Positions 25,475-38,899 of a stretch of 64,000 nt of DNA are shown one piece after another (positions within the stretch are counted from its first letter, which is position 1; every line of letters begins with the position of its first letter). Position numbers and translations under genes: made by a program. The DNA comes from Diphasiastrum complanatum (Eukaryota; Streptophyta; Lycopodiopsida; Lycopodiales; Lycopodiaceae), in assembly GCA_029204225.1 (NCBI GenBank), contig CM055110.1, forward strand, positions 42,573,862 to 42,637,861, in the 5' to 3' direction. The notes under the pieces are model-generated. The model saw nothing but the letters and a program-made list of their open reading frames with translations. It ran no database searches and had not been told where the DNA came from.

Positions 25475-25726
25475 AACCATACAATACAACATGTTAATGT
25501 AATCCCAAACATGGTTACAAATTGTCACATCCTTGGTTAACCATAGTTAACCAAGTGATACAACATGTTAGTGTAATCCCAAACATGGTCAAGACTTGCA
25601 TAGCATTGGTATTTATACCAATTTACTAGAAAAAATATCTAATACAACATGTTAGTGTAATCCCAAACATGGTCAAGACTTGCATAGCATTGGTATTATT
25701 ACCAATTTACTAGAAAAAATACTTGC
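25475..25726. repeat. 84-bp tandem duplication with a partial third copy
   Basis: The word TACAACATGTTAGTGTAATC starts at 25559 and again at 25643, an 84-bp period, and the two units are nearly identical. A shorter, more diverged copy with the same start lies at about 25485. The block contains paired GGTTAACCATAGTTAACC-type words. Confidence 0.8.
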
Positions 25727-26470
25727 TAGCTAAATGATTGCTAGTAATGTCCTATGGGACTCATGATGATGAGTCGTTGGGCACTCAACAAGGTGTGAAA
25801 TGGAGTGCATGCAAAGAGAGAGTATATTTCCTCCTCTTGCCTCTACCTACAATGACTAGTATTTTGCCATGTTTGTGGAGACCTTGCAAGATTGTGGGAG
25901 CAATTGCCAATTCTGCAGCATGAGGGAGGATTTACAAGGTTCTGTTGATTGGGTTGGTTTGCCCCTACTCCATGCTCCTAGAAAAAGTTGGTTAGTAGAT
26001 TGAAATTTTCATTATTGGGTTTAGAGAAAGGCACCAAATGGCTTGCATATGCATCATTCTCTTTGGAAAAGACCTATAGTCACAGATGCAAAGTGTTGAT
26101 GACCATGACACATTCATTCTATGTGATTCTAAGGCTTGTTAATTGTGAGGACAATTGCATGGGCTTGATCAAAGTTTTGTAAATTGAATAAAGGGAGATT
26201 CCAGAAAAACCCATGCTATTACCTCAAAGATGAGCTGCTATTACTTCTCCATTTAGTAGTTACTTTGATTTTTCCACTATGCATTTGGTTAACATTCTTT
26301 ATGTAGAGATTAATGATGCAATCATGGCTTGTGTTTACATGATGGAGTAGATATGTGACATGTGTTTACATGATGGAGTAGATATGTGACATGCTGCAAT
26401 TGGTGGCTTCAATTAGCAAGACAAGCTGTGCACATATGATTGCACCACCTTTGTAAGACCAATAATATAT

Positions 26471-26489
26471 TGTGTGTGTGTGTGTGTGT

Positions 26490-26543
<54 letters not shown>
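26471..26543. repeat. Compound (TG)n(TC)n microsatellite
   Basis: Eleven TG units followed directly by about 25 TC units. Sequence between 25727 and 31184 holds no gene I can support apart from this tract and a 27-bp duplication at about 28125-28178. Confidence 0.95.
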
Positions 26544-26546
<3 letters not shown>

Positions 26547-29500
26547 CGCACCAAAGCTTAACTTTGCGTACCAGATCCTGACTGTTACACATTTGAACCA
26601 TAAACCCCTTGCTCACTATAATGTGGCTAGATTTTCGTGTAGAGCTCCAACACCATTCACTTTTCGTGGACAAATTAGGCAGTTCAACAAGATGCATGGG
26701 ATGTCTCAACAATCCCTCAGAGTTGCTTTTGATTTTTCACAACGTTTTTCTTGTTTGGTTCCATGGCCCAACTATATGTGGAGAGAAATCTCTGAAAAAA
26801 AATTTAAAAAAAGTTTTCCATCTTTTTTCTGCAATACCTATGGTATGCACTCTAAACGAGGTCCGTACACTATTCAGATTGGAGGGTGTGAGTGCAACTA
26901 TTAGCTTGGGGTTAAGTATTCATGTATAATCTTGGGCAAGGTAGGACTCTTAACTGCTTTTCCGAGTTTTCATCATAAAAGTTCAATACCTTGATTCACA
27001 TAACACACAAAATCAACTCATACACCATTCACTTCCAACATATTTTTCGTAGATTCTGAGATCCCAAATGTCTCTAGTTGCCAGCTCTTTTTAATGCTAA
27101 ACGAAAAACTTTGAATGTTTTCAAGATGCAGCAGAAGCAATCCAGGTACCTAGCATGCTGAACCTTCATTCGAAGCTCTCCATAAATCACCGTGAACTTA
27201 AATAATTAAGTGAGATGTCTAATTTGTGTGAAGTGTATGTTAGTTGTTGTGGCTGCTGTACGATCCTTTCTCATTGCAAGAAGCTCCAATTCAAAGAAAC
27301 ATAAATGCTGCATCTGTCAAAACTGGAAGTGCTATCTATACAAAGAGAATTGCAATGCAACAGACTTCATATGGACAATAAAAGTCCAAGCGTCCAGAGA
27401 TTAGATTTGAAGAAAACTTAAGCTCAGTAAACAAGGTCAACCAGGCCATTTCAACTCTTGAAAGATTCACGATGCACTATTGTGCATCTCAGAATGGACG
27501 TTTCTAAACAAACAACACTACCTTTTGATTTGCATTAGAAATATGTAAAGGTGCAATTCACTTTTCACGTCCCCCCTTAGAACAAGATTCCAGAGAAAAG
27601 AAGCTCCAGCTCATCTGCATGTGAATTCGTTCTAACCTGATAAAACATTCAAAGGCCGTGTCTCAGTTGTTGGAAAACCTCTTCTTGACGACATTTTGTT
27701 AAAACTTGAAAGGCCTTCAATGCACCAATAGGAGACCTCAAAATCTGTAATATGCATGAACTTTTTTACTTCAAAACTGACAACTTTGATGTTAGGATGC
27801 TCTAGCACTTTGTTGACCTTCAGCATCTAATTCAAGTGTGTACTGACAAAAAGGGTTCTGTCAGATTCGGTAAAACATCTCCTTGGTATATGAAGTTGCA
27901 TCACTCTGTAACATGTACATTGACAAGTCACAATCAAGCATCCACTATAAAGAAAATCACAGCTAGCCACCAAAATACACAAGGTAAACATCCTTCAGCA
28001 ATCAGTAAATCAGAAGATTAAAAATTAGCTGACTAGATCACATTTTCCAGCTTAGAGTATACCACTCCCCGACATGAGAAAATGAAGTCAAAGCCATGAT
28101 TCATTATTGAGCACCACTACTCAACTCTCTTAACCAAAGTGTTTTTATGTTCTCTTAACCAAAGTGTTTTTATGTTAAGTTCAAATAGGTTCACACGGGA
28201 TAGCCATAATGCATATATGATCTTGGTTTGTTTCACTTGATTATAATCCACTAGTGACAGACGACACAATACAAGGTCTCTGGTATTTTAACATCATTTC
28301 TAAATTTAGGAACAAAACTCCTGCACCAGTCAGCCAAACGAGATGTCGAAACATTCAGGACATTGGAGCAGCGACCACTAGGCATATGACAAGGTCTCTA
28401 AACCAATACAGCAAAAGAAATATAATGTGTTCTAGAAGCTCTTTGATTTGCCCATTTGAAAAAAAATATCATTTTTTCCATCTCTGAGAAAATTTGAAAA
28501 GATTCTCCCCCTCAGGTCATACGCATTCAGTGCTTTTTCTAAGGATCAGATTTTCGTCTAGCAGATCATGAAAGGGAAGTGCTACCTATGAGCATTTTCA
28601 CTCGACCCATGGTCTCACATTAAACTTGACAAACTCACAGATATTCTAGCATCATGGTTAGAAATTCCACAACACTAGGTGGTTCTTGGTATCATATGGC
28701 AATTGAATGACCTGTCTATTTTCCTAAACTTTATGGTTGGCTTGGTATTTCCTTATGGACATTACCAGGGGTTACCTCCACAGACTTCTTACTCTTCAAG
28801 AAAGGGTGGTTTCACATGGAAGAGTTAAGCCCATTTTAAAATATGCACTTACCTCCCAATTGAAAAGCCCAAGTCCTTCCATATCATTCCATGTAAAAGG
28901 CCTTTTCATTTGAAGACCAGGGCATTTGATGTCTAAATCTAACTTAGAAAGGGCATATATGTTCTTTTATTGGAGGGGAGAGAAAGAGCCCACTACTTAA
29001 CCCCCATACTCCGAAATGCGTCGGGTGTTCCCTAGTATCTTTAATTTCCCTAGGTTGGCAACTTTCAATGCCACCTAGGAGCAACTTTCACACCTTGTGA
29101 AATGGGGGGAGGCCTCGAAGTAACTCCACCAATCAAGGTAAGTATTTGGGTCCCATGAATCAAAGTAACAGCACGTGCATCACTTCAACCTAGACCTTTC
29201 CCTTCCCTGCCATTTCATTCCCAATCATAATTCTTTCACTTCCCTTCCATTTAATTTCCCAATCATAATTCTTTCACTTTCTTGCCATTCATCTCCTGCC
29301 ACCCTTATTATTGCCTAAGATAATCTAGCTCGTGCAAATTATCTAATGGATGATCCAAGCAAGCAAATGAAAACGATCTTGACAAACCAACTCCTTCTGC
29401 CAGTTTCACAGAGCTGTTCAACAATTTTGGAAACTTACCGTTAGGGCATTGTGTGTGACAACATCCAGGAGCAACTACTTAAAAAGCCAGCTGTACCTTA

Positions 29501-31184
29501 TTGCGGCCTAATTGGCGTGGGACCGCCAATGCTATTCCATCCACCCTAAATATAACATGCCTTTACACCAGGTTAAGGCCTTGTTGGGTTTTACGCCCAC
29601 TCAAGCAGTTGCCCTCAAGGTCTAAAAGCCCCAACAAGCATATACCTTGAATATTAAGAAATGGCGGAGAATAATGGAGTCTTCCCCGTGTGAGGGCAAT
29701 ATAATGCTTGGAAAAATTAGCAAAGTATAGGAATGGAATGCACATGTTTTCTCAAATACCACTATCATGAAATACTTGACAATTTTTTATACAATCTTGG
29801 AAACCCTTCTATGGAGTCATAGGCTTCAAAAAACTGAGAAGCTTTTAAGAACTGCCCGTTTTTTAGGATAACTTAAAAGAAGTTTCCCTAGTATTGGGGC
29901 AATGCCAAAAGAAATACTTAATCTCAAATGTAGAAGGTTTATGTATAAGGGAAAGCCCACGCCGAGTGCTTTCTCGTATGTAAGAACAAGGGCCTGCGAT
30001 TCTTCATCTGGGGAGCCCCCTGGGGTTTCAACTTTCTTGGCGTAAAACCTGCACTGCCCACTATTTTTATGATAAATTCATGCTTTGAGCGTAATGCCCA
30101 GAGTAAGTGAGAGCGTGATCTTATGGGAAAAAGTTATCTAAAATGCAAATACAAAAACTAGTAACCAGATTTTTATTAAGGTCATAGTACTTACAGGCTA
30201 CCATGTTTCTTTAGTTCAATTGATAGTTTTACAGAAAAAAGATATGGTCGTTGTTAGCTTCAGCTATTCGAAAGAGAGTTGATTTTCTGCACATTGAAAA
30301 TTTTAAATCGGCAGCACTATGTTGTGAGCTATCTTTAGCTGGCTATTATTTATGCAAATTTTTCTTCAATATAGGTATCGGAATTTTCTTAATTCGTAAG
30401 TGGAAAGATGAAACTGTGCGGCGATCTAGTGATTATTATGCCATCAAAACACTGAAAGTGCAAGCTTAACAAAGACAACTGCTCTCTTGAAAGTCTTCAA
30501 AATACTCCGGCTATCAAGATTTTGCTTTTGGTTTTACTCTCTTTGAGTGAGTTTGCTACTGTTTGTGAAATGTGGCAGTTAGGGTTTTTTTTCAACGCAG
30601 GCAGATCAAAGATCTCTACGACCAGTGGAAAATCGCATCAGCCATGAAGTTGATCGAGAAGTTTAGTTAATCATAATTTCTCATATTAACACGAGCTCAG
30701 AAACAGAATTTCGAAGGCCCTGCTGCAGTCTAACGAATGTCTAAAAACTTGCATCACAAAGTTATAAAAGAAGCAAACAATGCAGATAGCTAGAATAAAA
30801 GCACCATTTTAGGTGGATCCGAAGACAAAACAGGATCATCATCCAAGGCTGCGGGGTTGGTTATCATCTTCATGATCTTATTCATCACTTTAATTCGATG
30901 ATTTGTGTATATACTTCCAGCAGGCAGCTTGAGCATGCTCTGCAATTTTAACTGCACAGATGATGACGATCGCAGTAGCTTCTCCTTCCTTTCCCTCTCC
31001 AGCCACTCGACCCCACCTATGCAAGGGCCATCTGCTTGCTCTCCTTTTATCTCCACGATTCTACCCCTCTCTCTCTCCCTCCCCCTCTCCCTCTACCCCT
31101 CTCACGCTCTAATCCTTCCTATCGCTCTCGCTCTCTCGATCGCCTGCTTTTCTTCTCTCTTTCTCGCTCTCTTTTTTTCTCTCT

Positions 31185-31210
31185 GTGTGTGTCTGTCTGT
31201 GTGTGTGTGT

Positions 31211-31245
<35 letters not shown>
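31185..31245. repeat. Compound (GT)n(CT)n microsatellite in a pyrimidine-rich stretch
   Basis: GT units with TCTG interruptions are followed by CT units ending at 31245. The preceding 31060-31184 is strongly pyrimidine-rich on the plus strand without strict periodicity. Confidence 0.9.
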
Positions 31246-31248
<3 letters not shown>

Positions 31249-31915
31249 GAGACGCAAAAGGCTCTGGCCTTATCATAAAGCTCACCACCTTTGGATTCAT
31301 CATTCCCGTTTAGATTTTGCCCTCACGGTTTAAGCAATAAACAATCTAGAAGAGAGCCTGCCACGGGGCAAATATCCAAATGATGTAGCTTAAATTCTAT
31401 TGAAGCTGCCACCTGTCCTACTCACGCCATTTTGGCAAGATCTGGTGGTGGAAGGATATCCACGTGGCCGGCTGCCAACGCGTCACTTTCTTAAGGATGC
31501 CTGGTGGCATTTCGCAAGCGCTCATGCTGTGGAGGTGGAGCCCCGATCGCTTGCCACGTCAGCAGATCACGTGGTTTCAACTTAGTGTCACGATGATCAG
31601 GTGGTGAGAATGCGATGACGTGGCAATCAGAATAAGCTCCACGTCAGCAATGCTAGTCGCTGGAATGGGGGGTTCTTTCATTCACGTGAGCTTTGCCAGG
31701 TTTGAAAGGCTGCTAATAAAGAAAGAAGGCCACTGACGGGCTTGAAAGGCAAGGACTGTGTTTGTTCATGGAATGGCCAAATATTGCAATGCAGGGGTTC
31801 GATTAGGAGCATCAGATACCCCCAAAGGTTGAGTTGCGCTTATTGGAGTTCTAAGAAATGGCTAAGGCTAAGGCTACCACCCAAAGGTTACACCCCAAGA
31901 GGAGCATGTATGCAG

Positions 31916-32065
31916 GGGTCTAGTTAAATCCCTATTGGAGGTGAGTGTAAATGTCTCATTATAAGACTTAGAGAAATGGTCTTGTTACTCGGGTCTATTT
32001 AAATCGCTATTGGAGGTGAGTGTAAAAGTCTCATTATAAGCCTTAGAGGAATGGTCTTGTTAATG
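31916..32065. repeat. 75-bp tandem duplication
   Basis: Two units begin GGGTCTA (31916 and 31991) and share ATTGGAGGTGAGTGTAAA and CTCATTATAAG. The period is 75 bp, with a handful of differences. Confidence 0.8.
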
Positions 32066-32289
32066 ATTACCTTCACATCTAGTTTATCGGTCAAAAAATC
32101 ATGAAGAGGCTATTAGGCCGAGCCATTATTGAACCGGGTGTGAAGGCCATTAAGAAAATGTTTCCCAAGGCCCCTTTTTATAAATGAAATAGTTTTCTAA
32201 GTCATGCACTTTTAAGGGTCATTATTTCTTTTTGAATTTATCCACAACCCTTTAATGAGGATGCCAGGGGATAGATTGTGCACATGCAT

Positions 32290-32740
32290 TTAATGCATGT
32301 GCACACGGGGCTGTACATCCCCTGGCCCACGTACTCCTTGGGTCACCCTCTGTGCCACCGGCAGTGAACGACTGTGCCCGAGAAAATGTGTTGCGGGCAC
32401 CGGCGCCCACTTGTCCCAGGCCCCGACGCCTACCACTCCTAGTGGGCCGCATGTCATGGGCGTCGGCACCCATGTGGTCATGGGCACCAACGCCCACCTC
32501 TCACGACGGGCCTCGTGTCCTGAGGGTGTCCCACAGGCACTGGCGCCCGTGTGCCCACGCCTCGGCACCCACCTCTTGTAGTGGGCCATGTGTCTCGGTG
32601 GCCGCGTGTCGCAACCCCTGGTGCCCACGTGTCCCGGGACCTCGGCGCCCACGAGTCCTATAGGGCCGCGTGTCTCGGGCACCGACACCCACGTGTCCGA
32701 CGATCATGTGCACTCCCGGGCACTCACACACACGAGGTAG
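32290..32740. repeat. GC-rich degenerate tandem repeat
   Basis: A sharply GC-rich block in AT-rich surroundings is made of diverged copies of two alternating words, a CGCCCACGTGTCC type and a GGGCCGCGTGTC type, spaced roughly 20-50 bp apart. Frames are open on both strands because stops are rare in such composition, so I do not call a protein. It is probably an old minisatellite or part of an LTR. From 32741 to 34370 I see no gene. Confidence 0.65.
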
Positions 32741-34370
32741 TGGGCAAAATTTTAATTATATGGCCCACTAGCAGAAACTCCCAATTGATTATGGGATGTT
32801 GTTTGGCTCCGGTGATGTGGCGCCCCAAGAGCCATTTTGAATAAATTTTAACAGAAAAAAGCACATCGTTAGCTAGCCACGAGCCCGCATGGCAGGGGGC
32901 GCAATGTACGTAGGGGGCACCGGAGGATCCACGTGCACATGCTTCAAAGACAATGCGTGTTTTATTGTGAGGCAACGAGGATAAGGTTCTTGTGGATATT
33001 TCATATGAACTTAAAAGCTTATAATATGCCAAAAACTAGGTGAGGTCATTTTGAAGTCAATTTCATAATATGCCAAGAAGTAAATGAGTTCATCTTTACT
33101 GTCCATGATATGTCGTCCAAATCTTTACAGTCAGCTTATGTTCAAGCATAATCTCTTGAGCAATCAAGATCTTTCCATTATTTAATGCTCTTCAAGAAGA
33201 AGAAGTAATCTTTTGAGCAAATCTTTTACTCGTTGTTAACTCACTCATATCTTTCGAGCAAATCCTTTACTGATTGTTAACTCACTCACATTTATTCCAC
33301 ACATTATAACCCTTTTCCACTTAAGGAAGATTAGGATTGGATTCATACTTATGGACTATGTGAGACACTTAAGCCTATTTTCTCGTTATGAAGTTGCAAT
33401 ATTATTCATTTGAGCAATATTATTCAACAACAATGCTAGCATTGCATGAGTTAATATACTCATGGAGTCATGCTATCATGTAATGTACTTTAACAAAAGG
33501 TGGAGGTCAATTATTTTTAAGATCGCACCACAATATTTCGTTGTCGCTTCTTGTGGACTTTGTGATTTTCACAACTACAAAAGGATTGATATATTCTTGC
33601 CTCTTGTGAAGATCTAGCTTATACACCATAAAGGACAACACTATGGAGCCAAACCATCCATCCAACTAGAAGCTCGAGATTAACCCCCAAGAGCCTCATC
33701 CCCATGCCATGATAAGTGAATACTAAAGACGAGAGGTAATTGATAACCAAAACCCTTAAACCAAGAATGTAGATGGGCGAGTTCATGTAGAATTATATAG
33801 CCTCCAAGGGTTTGTGCATGATGTTATGCATGCCCAAGGTCCATCCTATATATAGCACAAGTTACTATTGATTCTCTCATAATGCATATAAATGTGACAT
33901 ACCATGCACTACTCCACATGTCGCTATGGGCATGCATGAGTCCTCTCAAGGTTATTAGTCATGAAACTAGCCTTGAATTGTGTAAGGGGAAGCACCTCAA
34001 GATTCTACTTACAAGACAAACACAAAGGAACAACAGTGGAGCAAAACCACCCAACCAATGAGAAGCCACCGATCAATCTCAAGTAGCTTCGCCCTCAAGC
34101 AACGAGATAACATGCAGGTGTAGAGAGAGAAAATTGGTAATGAAAACCACAAACTGGGGCGAGTTCCGAATATTCCCAAAAGCCCTTTTCATTACTATTG
34201 ATTCTCTACACATGCCAATAGTCGTCTAGCACCACATATGACTGGGCCCTCACAAGATTATTAATTACATTTTTGCCCTATTTTGGAATAACGAGGCATT
34301 ACCAATAACATACTGGAGTACTGTGTATCAAAGTCTAGGATTATGTTGATTCGTACATGCAAAACATTCT

Positions 34371-34384
34371 CCCCCCCCCCCCCC
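34371..34384. repeat. Homopolymer of 14 C
   Basis: A C-run directly downstream of the end of the gypsy chromodomain frame. A similar shorter C-run lies near 37428. Confidence 0.9.
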
Positions 34385-34401
34385 TTGAACTACTTCTATT
34401 C

Positions 34402-35210
34402 TCAGAAGCGGAACTTAGGAAAATTTTTCTTTATGCTTTCAACCCTCTTCCATGAATCATCATCCTCAATTTGACCCTTCCACTGAATCAAGCACTCAAA
34501 GATAGAATAATTTCTCAATTGTTTATCTTTGATTTTGAACTTTCTCAAATTCAAAAGGTACAATAAATCTTCTAAATGGGATAAATCATTAGATCCAACT
34601 GCATCACCTTCATGTAAACTTAATTTTAATCGACTTACATGAAATACTTGGTGTGCAATAGACTTTCCTTGAGCTAAAAAACTAATTTTTCGCACAATCC
34701 TAAATGGTCCACAAAGCTAGGTAGACAATTTATGATTCTTACTTGTATGTAATGTCTTAGAATCTTTTGGAAATCTATTATACCCAATCATCAACTTTAA
34801 AATCTTTGGGAGATCTCTTAAGATCTGCACAGTGCTTAGCTCTATCTTGAGCACTACAAAAACTATTGTTTGCCACTTTCAGCATTTCTTGCGTATCATG
34901 CAAGAAATTCGCAACCTTCTGGATCTTAACAGATTTCGTCTTCACATTAACTAGAGATCTGGGTTGAAAGTCGTACATAAGCATGAATGGACTATAACCT
35001 ATAGCAGAATGCTATCTACTATTGTATGCAACCTCAATCAGAGGAATGCAATCTTTTCGATGAGATTGTTTGTGAGACACATATGTCCTCAACATATGTT
35101 CCATAGGCTGATTAGTCCTTTCTATCTAGCCATTTGATTCAAGATGATCAGTAGAACTAAAACTAAGAGAAGTTTCCAGTTTATGGAATACTGCTTACCA
35201 AAAGTGACCA
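34402..35210 (-). pseudogene. Chromovirus integrase C-terminus with chromodomain
   Basis: On the minus strand, broken frames from 35200 to 34985 contain a block like the end of a gypsy integrase core (LESNG*IERTNQPMEHMLRTYV, matching the usual TDGQTERVNQ). AYNSR and HSAIGYSPFMLMYDF follow. The C-terminal part (34984-34778) ends DFKVDDWV, and the last frame (34695-34402) has HQVFHVSRLKL followed by ECLIQWKGQIEDDDSWKRVE, a chromodomain signature. Chromodomains guide integration of this gypsy clade to particular chromatin. Stops between the blocks make it dead. The protease and RT at 38.1-39.5 kb may belong to the same element. Confidence 0.8.
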
Positions 35211-35376
35211 ATATTGGACTTAGGATTTATGTTATACTATGGCAACCCATGCATGGCCCAGGTTGACGTTGACGGGACTTGTGTCCCGTCGACTCGCCTC
35301 GTGGCTAGGCCAACTTATCCTTATCCACTGATAGGACCCACAATACAGTAACACAGTAGTTCTACTTTAATTCTAA

Positions 35377-35387
35377 CTCTCTCCCTT
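35377..35387 (-). promoter_or_regulatory. Candidate polypurine tract of the minus-strand copia
   Basis: The minus strand reads AAGGGAGAGAG, 46 bp after the end of the RNase H frame, where plus-strand priming would occur. The following bases (TTAGAATT) do not start with TG, so the LTR boundary is uncertain. Confidence 0.4.
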
Positions 35388-35432
35388 AACGTAGAATCTA
35401 CTTTTCATACATTCATATACATAGCATCAAAT

Positions 35433-36884
35433 CTAACAAACTTTAAGTACAGAAAGCTTTGATCTAAACTTATCAAACTTTTTTCTAATGAGTGGCTTAG
35501 TGAAAATGTCAACTAGTTGTTCATCCGTACTACAATGAACAACATGGATTTCACAACTCAGCAGCCTCTCACGTATAAAGTGATACTGAATCTCAATGTT
35601 TTTGGTTCTTGCATGGAACATTGGATTTTTTGCTAGTTGAATGCCACTCTGACTGTCGCTATGTATAGTCGTGGGAATTTCCTGCTTCATGCCAACTTCA
35701 TCCAAGATTTACCTCAACCATATAGCTTCTTATGCTGCACTACACATTGCCTTATACTCTACTTCTGTTGTGGATAGAGCAACTGTACTTTTCTTCTTAC
35801 TAGACACATACCTTGTGGTAATTCTACGATCATCATAGTCACCTCCCCAATCTGCATCCACATAGCCACATAACTCAGGTAAACCCTCATGCTTCTTGTA
35901 CACCAAGCCATAATCTGAAGTGCCTTTGACATAATGCAAAATGTGCTTGGATGTCATCCAATGTGTTTCTGTAGGTGCTGCCATAAACTGACTTACAATA
36001 CCATCAGCATAGCATATATCTTTTCTAGTTGTGTTAAGGTAAATCAAGCTCCCTACTAACTGCCTATACAGTGTAGCATCAAATGGCTGTGATTCGTCAA
36101 GCTTATAAAGCTTTTTACCTGGCTCAATAGGAGTGTTCATTGGCTTGCAATCCTGCAATCTGAACATGTGCAGCAACTCTCTGACATACTTTACCTGTGT
36201 TAAACCCACCTCGTGTCCTTTTTGCCACATCTCCACTCCAAGGCAATAATACATTAGGCTGAGATTTGTCATCTCGGATTGTTCCATGAGGTCTTTCTTG
36301 ATCATGTCTATTATCTCTTCATTATTTCTCGTGATAATGAAGTCATCAACATAAAGAGCAACCAAAGCAACCATACCATCAAAGCATAAGACATAAAGAT
36401 TTGGATCAGAATGTGTTCTCACCATCCCCTTAGAACGAAAGTAGGCATCAATCCTGATGTACCACGCACGTGGTGCCTGTTTAAGACCATAAAGTGCTTT
36501 CTTCAAGCGACATACTTTATTCTCTTGTCCTTTCGCTACAAAGCCTTCAGGTTGATCCATGAACACCTCTTCTTCTAACTCACCATTTAGAAAAGCATAT
36601 TTTACATCCATCTGATGCAAAGGCCAACCAAATTGTGAAGCTAAAGCAACAAGTAGATGTAGAGTATTCCACTTACATATTGGCACAAAGGTCTCCTCAT
36701 AGTCGATCCCTTTACTTTGTACATACCCTTTGATCACCAATCTTGCTTTGGGCTTTGCTATACTTTCATCTATATGATACTTAGTCCTGTATACCCATTT
36801 ACAACCAATGGGTTTCTTGCCAACTGGTGGTTCCACTAAGTCCCATGTGCTATGCTTAACAATTGACTCCATCTCCTCTTCCAT
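35433..36884 (-). pseudogene. Ty1/copia reverse transcriptase and RNase H
   Basis: A 384-codon open frame covers copia RT and most of RNase H. WDLVEPPVGKKPIGCKWVYR comes first, then GYVQSKGIDYEETFVPI, then HQMDVKYAFLNGELEEEVFM. KALYGLKQAPRAWY and the catalytic YVDDFI box are intact, and the RNase H Asp is in CGYVDADWGGD. A stop at about 35730 and another 18 bp on break the frame; it resumes as GIQLAKNPMFHARTKNIEIQYHFIR and ends DIFTKPLIRKKFDKFRSKL. Upstream, 36885-37310 continues in broken frames as the linker to integrase, but no integrase core is present. This is the best-preserved RT in the window. Confidence 0.9.
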
Positions 36885-37654
36885 GGCCTTGACCCAAATG
36901 TCATCATCTTTTCCTTCAACATAAGTCGAAGGTTCTTTGCTTTGAATAATGCTAGATAAGAGAGCATAATTTGCTTCATACCTTTCAGGTTGTGTCTTCT
37001 CTCTTGTTGATCTTCGTAGTTCTCCCTAGCTAGATGTTCCTGAAAAAGTCATCCATGTCGTAGCTCTCCATCAATCTGTCAAACCACTTAAGGAACTTCA
37101 TGTCATGTGATCGGCTTCCTGGTGAAAATGTATCCCACGGTACATCTTTCTCCTTGCGTTTGTCACCTGCAACTTCAATCCTTCTTGCACCAAAAGGTTT
37201 ATCTCTACCTCTCCAACCTGTCTCTTGAGGTTGAGTGGTAGTATCATGAGGTGTATTGTGAACTTGAAGTGAAGGTTTCCTGAATTCTAAAGTCCTGACT
37301 TAAACATTGTGTCTTAAAAAGAAATAAATCCGAAAAGAACTCAAAGCTTAATGAAATAATTCATCATTCAATCACAAAAGCATTCATTCATGAGACTTGC
37401 TGAGGGGTCAAGATGGGGACCCCACCCCTCCCCCCCCTTGAAGGATTTTTCTTTTAAATTATGCAAGATAAAATGGCCCAAGGCCAAATACATATACAGT
37501 GTTTGGGAAGCTGGATTCTTGAATCTTTACATCAATCAGATATTAACAAATTTTGGATCTTAAAGAATCTCATATAAAGGAAAGTGGTTTCTTATGACAT
37601 GCAAAAGCTTAATGATCAAGAATGGACATGCATAGTCATTAGGCATTAGATGGC

Positions 37655-37864
37655 ATGGCATGCATGAATCAAATCTGACATGCATGTACATTAGACTATG
37701 GATGGTGTGACTTGCAAGCTTCAAATCTAACATGCGTGGTCATTAGGCTACGGATGGTATGACATGCAAGCTTCAAATCAGACATGCAAGTTTCAAATCA
37801 GACATGCATGGCCATCAAGCTATGGATGGTGTGACATGCATGGCCATCAAGCTATGGATGGTGT
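37655..37864. repeat. Irregular tandem repeat
   Basis: Several copies of GCTATGGATGGTGTGACATGC and CAAGCTTCAAATCAGACATGC-like words alternate with spacings of roughly 35-60 bp. It ends at the GA microsatellite. Confidence 0.65.
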
Positions 37865-37876
37865 GTAAGTTTTAGA

Positions 37877-37880
<4 letters not shown>

Positions 37881-37946
<66 letters not shown>

Positions 37947-37968
37947 TGAGTGTGTGTGTGTGTGTGTG
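37881..37968. repeat. Compound (AG)n(TG)n microsatellite
   Basis: About 31 AG units, a short AAGTGAG bridge, then about 10 TG units. Confidence 0.95.
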
Positions 37969-38149
37969 GTTCCAAAATGGTTCCAATCCAAGCTTGGTAG
38001 ATCCTCCTTATGCCATAGCTCCAAGCTTCCTTCCAAGCACCTACACACATAGAAATAAGAACAAGAGGCAAACCAAAATGAAAGGGAGATGAGTAGTGAG
38101 TTTTCTTGTAGGGTTCTAAAGACGATATCTAGATGTCTTTTATGTTCTT

Positions 38150-38801
38150 TTATGCACTGAAGGCTAAGATATCATCAAAGAATGTTCCTACAAAACATCT
38201 ATGGGATCGAAAGACTCGTTCCATCATTCTATTGAATGTTGCAGGAGCATTAGTTAGACCAAATGGTACTACCAAAAATTCATATAGGCCAGAGTTAGTC
38301 CTGAAAGCAATTTTATGGACATCTTCAGGTGCTACTCGGATTTGGTTCGTATCCACTTGTTAAATCAATTCTACTAAAGATACAAGATCCATTTATCCTA
38401 TCCATAATGTCATCTATTCTTGGAATAGGAAAACGGTTCTTAATTATAATCTTGTTTAGAGCACGATAGTCCACACACATCCTAAATCTCCCGTCTTTCT
38501 TTTGTACCAGAAGTACAGGAGAGCAATAGGAGGAATTACTATGTTTTATAAGGCCTTTCTCTAACAAGTCATTAATTTGATTAGAAATTTCTTCTTGTTG
38601 AGAATGGTTTACCCTATAGGGAGGTCTATTGGGTATGGAACTTCCAAGAATAATGTCTATCGTATGATCCTCAGGTCTTTCAGGGGGTAAGGACTTTGGT
38701 AGCTCATCAGAAAAACAAGAAGAATACTTTAAAAAAAGTCTTTCTATTATTTTCCAAAGAATGTGCATTTCCATCAACATCATCATCCATACTTTGAACA
38801 A
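38150..38801 (-). pseudogene. Ty3/gypsy reverse transcriptase (N-terminal half)
   Basis: The RT blocks read PPERPEDHTIDIILGSSIPN, then PYRVNHSQQEEISNQINDLL, then SSYCSPVLLVQKKDGRFRMC. VDYRALNKIIIKNRFPIPRI follows. After a frameshift near 38330 the frame continues IRVAPEDVHKIAFRTNSG, FVVPFGLTNAPATFNRMM in related form, and the catalytic FFDDILAFS. Similarity stops near 38150, before the RT thumb, RNase H and integrase. The sequence type matches chromodomain-bearing gypsy elements, in line with the piece at 34.4-35.2 kb. Confidence 0.88.
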
Positions 38802-38899
38802 ACAACAAGTGAATATGGCTTACCAAAGGAATTGTTTCGTCACTTTGTCCTGCATGCACACTAATGTCTTTACCTTTGTGCTTCCATGAAATCAAATGC

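Noticed and set aside
30790-31056. Minus-strand 88-codon frame with gene-like composition and an upstream GA-rich region
   Set aside because: It has no ATG at its start (GTG), no recognised domain and no neighbouring exon that I could join. It might be a 3' exon, but the sequence alone does not support it.
32252-32731. Several overlapping long frames in the GC-rich block
   Set aside because: Low stop frequency in GC-rich repeats gives open frames on both strands at once; none has a protein signature.
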